Translations under genes and position numbers: made by a program
Shown here: piece after piece, positions 6,744 to 9,002 of the stretch
Position numbering within the stretch: position 1 is the stretch's first letter
How the letters are laid out: each line of letters begins with the position of its first letter
NCBI GenBank assembly: GCA_025937115.1
Contig: JAICSB010000116.1
Span: 1-9,002, forward strand
DNA from: Pseudonocardiaceae bacterium
GTDB taxonomy: Bacteria; Actinomycetota; Actinomycetes; Mycobacteriales; Pseudonocardiaceae
Length of the DNA: 9,002 nt
Reading direction: 5' to 3'
Notes under the pieces: generated by a model
What the model saw: only the letters and a program-made list of their open reading frames with translations
The model's database searches: none
What the model was told of the DNA's origin: nothing

Positions 6744-6757
6744 ATTGTCTAGTCAAT
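6744..6757. promoter_or_regulatory. Candidate GntR operator 1 (gntR side)
   Basis: ATTGTCTAGTCAAT is a 14-bp near-palindrome of form ATTG-T-CTAG-T-CAAT, in which only the two T positions break symmetry. It resembles the TTGTCTAGACAA-type sites bound by GntR/HutC-type repressors. It abuts the candidate -10 of gntR and would cover the transcription start, so binding there would give autorepression. Confidence 0.75.
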
Positions 6758-6786
6758 CCATACGATGGTCTTGACAGAGCCGTCAG
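6757..6786 (-). promoter_or_regulatory. Candidate promoter of gntR and its cluster
   Basis: On the minus strand CTGACG (6786-6781) is followed after 18 bases by TATGGA (6762-6757), a fair sigma70-type -35/-10 pair. The predicted start falls inside operator 1. Predicted from sequence only. Confidence 0.45.
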
Positions 6787-6813
6787 CGCGTGTCACTCTC
6801 TGCATCGTACTGA
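6771..6813 (+). promoter_or_regulatory. Candidate promoter region of the transfer operon
   Basis: A perfect TTGACA lies at 6771-6776. With a 17-base spacer it pairs only with CACTCT (6794-6799). A better -10, TACTGA (6808-6813), mirrors the gntR -10 in directly touching its operator, but has no good -35 at normal spacing. One of these probably drives the plus-strand operon. Confidence 0.4.
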
Positions 6814-6826
6814 TTGTCTAGTCAAT
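6813..6826. promoter_or_regulatory. Candidate GntR operator 2 (transfer operon side)
   Basis: An exact second copy of ATTGTCTAGTCAAT, 69 bp from the first. It lies between the candidate plus-strand promoter and the ribosome binding site at 6827-6832, so a bound repressor would block the transfer operon. Confidence 0.75.
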
Positions 6827-6838
6827 AAGGAGTTGCCG

Positions 6839-7087
6839 GTGTACCGCGACCCACATGACTCCCACCGCTACGCCCCTGACGGGCTGGCCGGTGAGGTTCT
6901 GGATGAACTGATCGACCGAGCATATGCCGAGGTGGCTGACGCCCCTCGCCCAACATCAGCACTGCTGGATGGGAGCGCAGCTGAGCACCGTAGACGCCGG
7001 ATTAAACGCCGAGCGTTGGCTTCGCTGGCACGCGCACTGCCAGTACTTGGTGGCTCTCTCGACTCGGATGGGCGGTGGGTCGCGTGA
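6839..7087 (+). CDS. Small basic protein, first gene of the transfer operon, unknown function
   Basis: An 82-aa product starting at GTG 6839 with YRDPHDSHRYAPDGLAGEVL. It has a predicted helix (LAGEVLDELIDRAYAEVADA, 16-35) and a strongly basic stretch (RRRRIKRR, 51-58), so nucleic-acid contact is possible. The start is set by an AAGGAG ribosome binding site at 6827-6832, six bases away. The frame is open to an ATG at 6707, but that would run across both candidate promoters and operators. It ends next to, or overlaps, the start of the cysteine-rich gene, depending on which start that gene uses. I do not recognise the family. Short genes of this kind commonly lead repressor-controlled plasmid-type operons. 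Confidence 0.6.
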   Translation: MYRDPHDSHRYAPDGLAGEVLDELIDRAYAEVADAPRPTSALLDGSAAEHRRRRIKRRALASLARALPVLGGSLDSDGRWVA

Positions 7088-7140
7088 TCCCTGACATTGC
7101 CACCTTACATTCGCCGCTTGCTGGAGGTGACGACGACGGC

Positions 7141-7650
7141 ATGAACCCGATCGATGTGCGCGACACCCGACCCGGTGGCCCGAACCGCCAAGAACGTGCC
7201 CACCGGGTCGGGACTCCTGAGTCACTTGCCGAAGCAATCGAGGAGATCGGAATGGTACAGGTCCATACCTGTGTGAGTGTCCGTTGTGACCAGTGCAGGG
7301 GCAGTCTGGGCAGTCCCGGGTTCGAGGCGCACTACGCCACCGAGGATGCCGCGTTGGACGCGGCGGCCGCGGCGGGTTGGTTGGTGGGCCCGGGTGGGCG
7401 GTTGTGGTGTTCGGCGTGCGGGCCGGTGCTGATTTGTGAGGCCGAAGGTCACCAGTTCAGCGCGTGGCGGCACCCCGTCATGTCCGACGGGCGGCCGGTG
7501 CTGAGTGAGTTCCGGCACTGTCGGCGGTGCTGCCTGGAGGACTCCCGTCCGGCCCGACGGTTGATCGGCCCACGCCCGGAGCGGGACGAGTCCACCGCCG
7601 CCGGGGCGTTGCTGGCCGCCGGTACTGACCTGGTGGAGGTGGCCTCATGA
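7141..7650 (+). CDS. Cysteine-rich protein, probable zinc binding, transfer-operon member
   Basis: From ATG 7141 the product is 169 aa. It has CDQC (C49, C52) and CSAC (C90, C93) spaced like a zinc ribbon, then C99 and H104, and a second cluster HCRRCC (127-132). The section between holds FEAHYATEDAALDAAAAAGW (61-80), a short strand and helix. I recall similar two-cluster proteins in actinomycete mobile elements, but cannot name a function; DNA or RNA binding is possible. The start is uncertain. GTG 7084 overlaps the upstream stop (GTGA); ATG 7141 has GGAGGTGA at 7123-7130, slightly far away; ATG 7252 has AGGAG six bases upstream and would begin just before the first cysteine pair. The gene ends in an ATGA overlap with the membrane protein gene. 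Confidence 0.75.
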   Translation: MNPIDVRDTRPGGPNRQERAHRVGTPESLAEAIEEIGMVQVHTCVSVRCDQCRGSLGSPGFEAHYATEDAALDAAAAAGWLVGPGGRLWCSACGPVLICEAEGHQFSAWRHPVMSDGRPVLSEFRHCRRCCLEDSRPARRLIGPRPERDESTAAGALLAAGTDLVEVAS

Positions 7651-7982
7651 GCGGCTCGCACATTGATCCGGTGCTGGTTGTGGTGGTGGCGCTGGCCGGG
7701 GTGGGGGTGCTGGCGGCGTTTCGTAGCGGCGCCCGGGGCGCCTACAAGGTAGCCCGGCACTCCCAGGAGGTGACCCGCATGGGCGGCAACCTGGGCCGGG
7801 CCCTGGGCACCACCGTAGTGATCGTCGGGGTGCAATGGGCGGTAGTGAGTTTCACCTCCGATCCCCGCGCGTGGGGTGTCGCGCTCGGCGTCCCGGCGCT
7901 GTTCGCCGGCGCCGCCCTCGCCCGGATGTTCTCCGTCACCGAAGTCCTGCACACCACTGATCACCACGGGGGCCGGCGATGA
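7647..7982 (+). CDS. Small membrane protein, possible plasmid-spread (Spd-like) function
   Basis: A 111-aa protein with three predicted membrane helices: PVLVVVVALAGVGVLAAF (8-25), TTVVIVGVQWAVVSF (55-69) and RAWGVALGVPALFAGAALA (74-92). The loop between the first two is basic (RSGARGAYKVAR, 26-37), which by the positive-inside rule would face the cytoplasm. It sits between a cysteine-rich gene and an FtsK/Tra-like gene, overlapping each by 4 bases (ATGA). In actinomycete conjugative plasmids and AICEs, small membrane proteins in this position are the Spd type, linked to spreading of the element between mycelial compartments. That role is inferred from position and topology; I did not recognise a specific family. 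Confidence 0.75.
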   Translation: MSGSHIDPVLVVVVALAGVGVLAAFRSGARGAYKVARHSQEVTRMGGNLGRALGTTVVIVGVQWAVVSFTSDPRAWGVALGVPALFAGAALARMFSVTEVLHTTDHHGGRR

Positions 7983-9002
7983 GCGACACCCAGTCCGAAC
8001 CCGGCGACAACTTGATCCTCTTCCCGACACCGACCAGTGCCCCAGGGAAACCGGCGCCGGTAGTGCTCGATGACGAACTACTCACCGAGCAGGACAACGC
8101 TGCTGGCGTTGACCCGCTCGCCGGGTTGGTTGTCCGGGTGGTGATGCTGGCACGGGAGTTGGGCACAGCCCCGCGGATGGTGCAGGCCCTCGCGGTGGTG
8201 GCCTATCGGCTGCGCAAGGCACCCCGGGATGCCGTCCGGCTGGGCTGGTTTGTCCTGCGGGGACACAGCCGGTGGATCGCCAAGGGCTGGACCTGGGCCA
8301 GCCACGGGCACCTGCGGGCCGACGCCCGCGCGGCCTGGTTGGCCGGGGACTCCGAGACCCGCCGCAAGGCCCAAGAGCTGATCCGCGCCGATGCCCGGGC
8401 CCGCTGGGCCAAGCTCGGCATCGCGGCGCACCGCACCTTGGCCGGTGGCCTGCTGGTCACGTTCCTGGGTGGGGTCCTGGCACTGATCGATTCCCAGGTG
8501 TCCCGGGCGGAGATGTGGCCCTGGCTCGCAGGCGTCTACACCGTGCTCGGCGTGCTCGGGGCCGCAGCGCTGTGGGTGCTCAAGGCCCTGCCGGCGGGGT
8601 GGCTGATTGCGGCGAGCTGGGAGGGCCGGGATAAGACCCCGGGCGCCGGCTGGCTGGTCCGACCCACCCGGGATGACGCCGACTCCTGGATCGACGAACG
8701 GATGATCTCCCAAGCCCTCGCACACCTGGGAATTAGCCCGCTGGACCGGTTCTTCAAGGCCGGGGGCGAGCTGGTCTACACGGTGCCCGCCCGGGTGGAC
8801 GGGGACGGCACCTACGCCCAGATCCGGCTGCCCATGGGCGCCACCGCGGACATGGTCGCCGCCAAACGCACCACCCTGGCCGCCAACCTCGGGCGAGCCA
8901 CCCTGGAAACCTGGCCCACCCAAGGCGAAGAAGCCGGGATCCTGGAGTTGTGGATCGCCGATAAGGGCAAACTCGGTGGTGGTGCCGGGCCCTGGCCGCT
9001 GC
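7979..9002 (+). CDS. FtsK/SpoIIIE-like transfer protein, N-terminal part (runs off the window)
   Basis: The frame is open from ATG 7979 to the window edge (341 codons, no stop). The N-terminus is soluble. A helical, alanine/arginine-rich section (about 112-150) leads into two membrane helices, TLAGGLLVTFLGGVLALI (153-170) and WLAGVYTVLGVLGAAALWVL (182-201). Then comes a mixed alpha/beta section including GGELVYTVPARVDGDGTYAQ (262-281) and ILELWIADKG (321-330), like the region before the motor domain in actinomycete FtsK/Tra proteins. These are hexameric ATPases that pump double-stranded DNA; in plasmids and AICEs a single such protein can carry out conjugation in mycelium. Walker A is expected beyond the edge, so ATPase identity is inferred from architecture and operon position. 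It overlaps the membrane protein gene by 4 bases. Confidence 0.75.
   Translation, partial: MSDTQSEPGDNLILFPTPTSAPGKPAPVVLDDELLTEQDNAAGVDPLAGLVVRVVMLARELGTAPRMVQALAVVAYRLRKAPRDAVRLGWFVLRGHSRWIAKGWTWASHGHLRADARAAWLAGDSETRRKAQELIRADARARWAKLGIAAHRTLAGGLLVTFLGGVLALIDSQVSRAEMWPWLAGVYTVLGVLGAAALWVLKALPAGWLIAASWEGRDKTPGAGWLVRPTRDDADSWIDERMISQALAHLGISPLDRFFKAGGELVYTVPARVDGDGTYAQIRLPMGATADMVAAKRTTLAANLGRATLETWPTQGEEAGILELWIADKGKLGGGAGPWPL

Noticed and set aside
6707..6838. Upstream ATG at 6707 as start of the first transfer-operon gene
   Set aside because: It would translate through both operators and promoters and overlap the gntR start; GTG 6839 has a far better ribosome binding site.
8078..8923. 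281-codon minus-strand frame rich in Gly, Pro and Gln
   Set aside because: Antisense to the FtsK-like gene; low complexity typical of a shadow frame in GC-rich DNA.
1..9002. tRNA genes, attachment sites, CRISPR arrays, riboswitches
   Set aside because: Looked for and not found: no cloverleaf-like segment, no regularly spaced repeats, and no recognisable aptamer.

Overview
The window looks like accessory DNA from a high-GC Gram-positive bacterium (an actinomycete; I would guess Pseudonocardiaceae or Frankia-like, but no single gene fixes the genus). Supporting signs are the GC-rich codon use at the right end, HTH/DUF5753 and DUF6879 family proteins, an IS1380-type transposase remnant, and a GntR/UTRA regulator divergent from an FtsK/Tra-type gene, a layout typical of actinomycete integrative and conjugative elements (AICEs) and related plasmids.

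Layout. Positions 1-670 hold no gene I can support. A MarR-family regulator lies on the minus strand (674-1207). A truncated IS1380-family transposase (1499-2170, minus) follows. It is cut at about 1550 by sequence resembling an IS21-type end, and carries its upstream inverted repeat at 2175-2243. Positions 2290-2870 look like decayed DNA. Two small overlapping minus-strand genes (3273-3106, 3109-2873) encode conserved-looking actinomycete small proteins.

From 3502 to 6716 a five-gene minus-strand cluster reads gntR, GNAT acetyltransferase, an unknown 128-aa protein, a DUF6879 protein, and an HTH/DUF5753 regulator. Three of its four junctions overlap or are 2 bases apart; the fourth is 48 bases. 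By sampled lines GC is about 50% here against 70% or more at the right end.

Divergently, from 6839 to the window edge, a plus-strand operon holds an 82-aa basic protein, a cysteine-rich (probable zinc-binding) protein, a three-helix membrane protein, and the N-terminal part of an FtsK/SpoIIIE-like transfer protein. Consecutive genes overlap by 4 bases at the last two junctions, and possibly at the first.

The shared 122-base intergenic region holds two identical 14-bp near-palindromes, one just downstream of each candidate promoter. The simplest model is that GntR represses itself, with its co-transcribed cargo, and the transfer operon from these operators, as Kor-type repressors do. The least-described parts are the 128-aa/DUF6879/HTH-DUF5753 cassette, including an apparent internal duplication in the 128-aa protein, and the two small genes beyond it.
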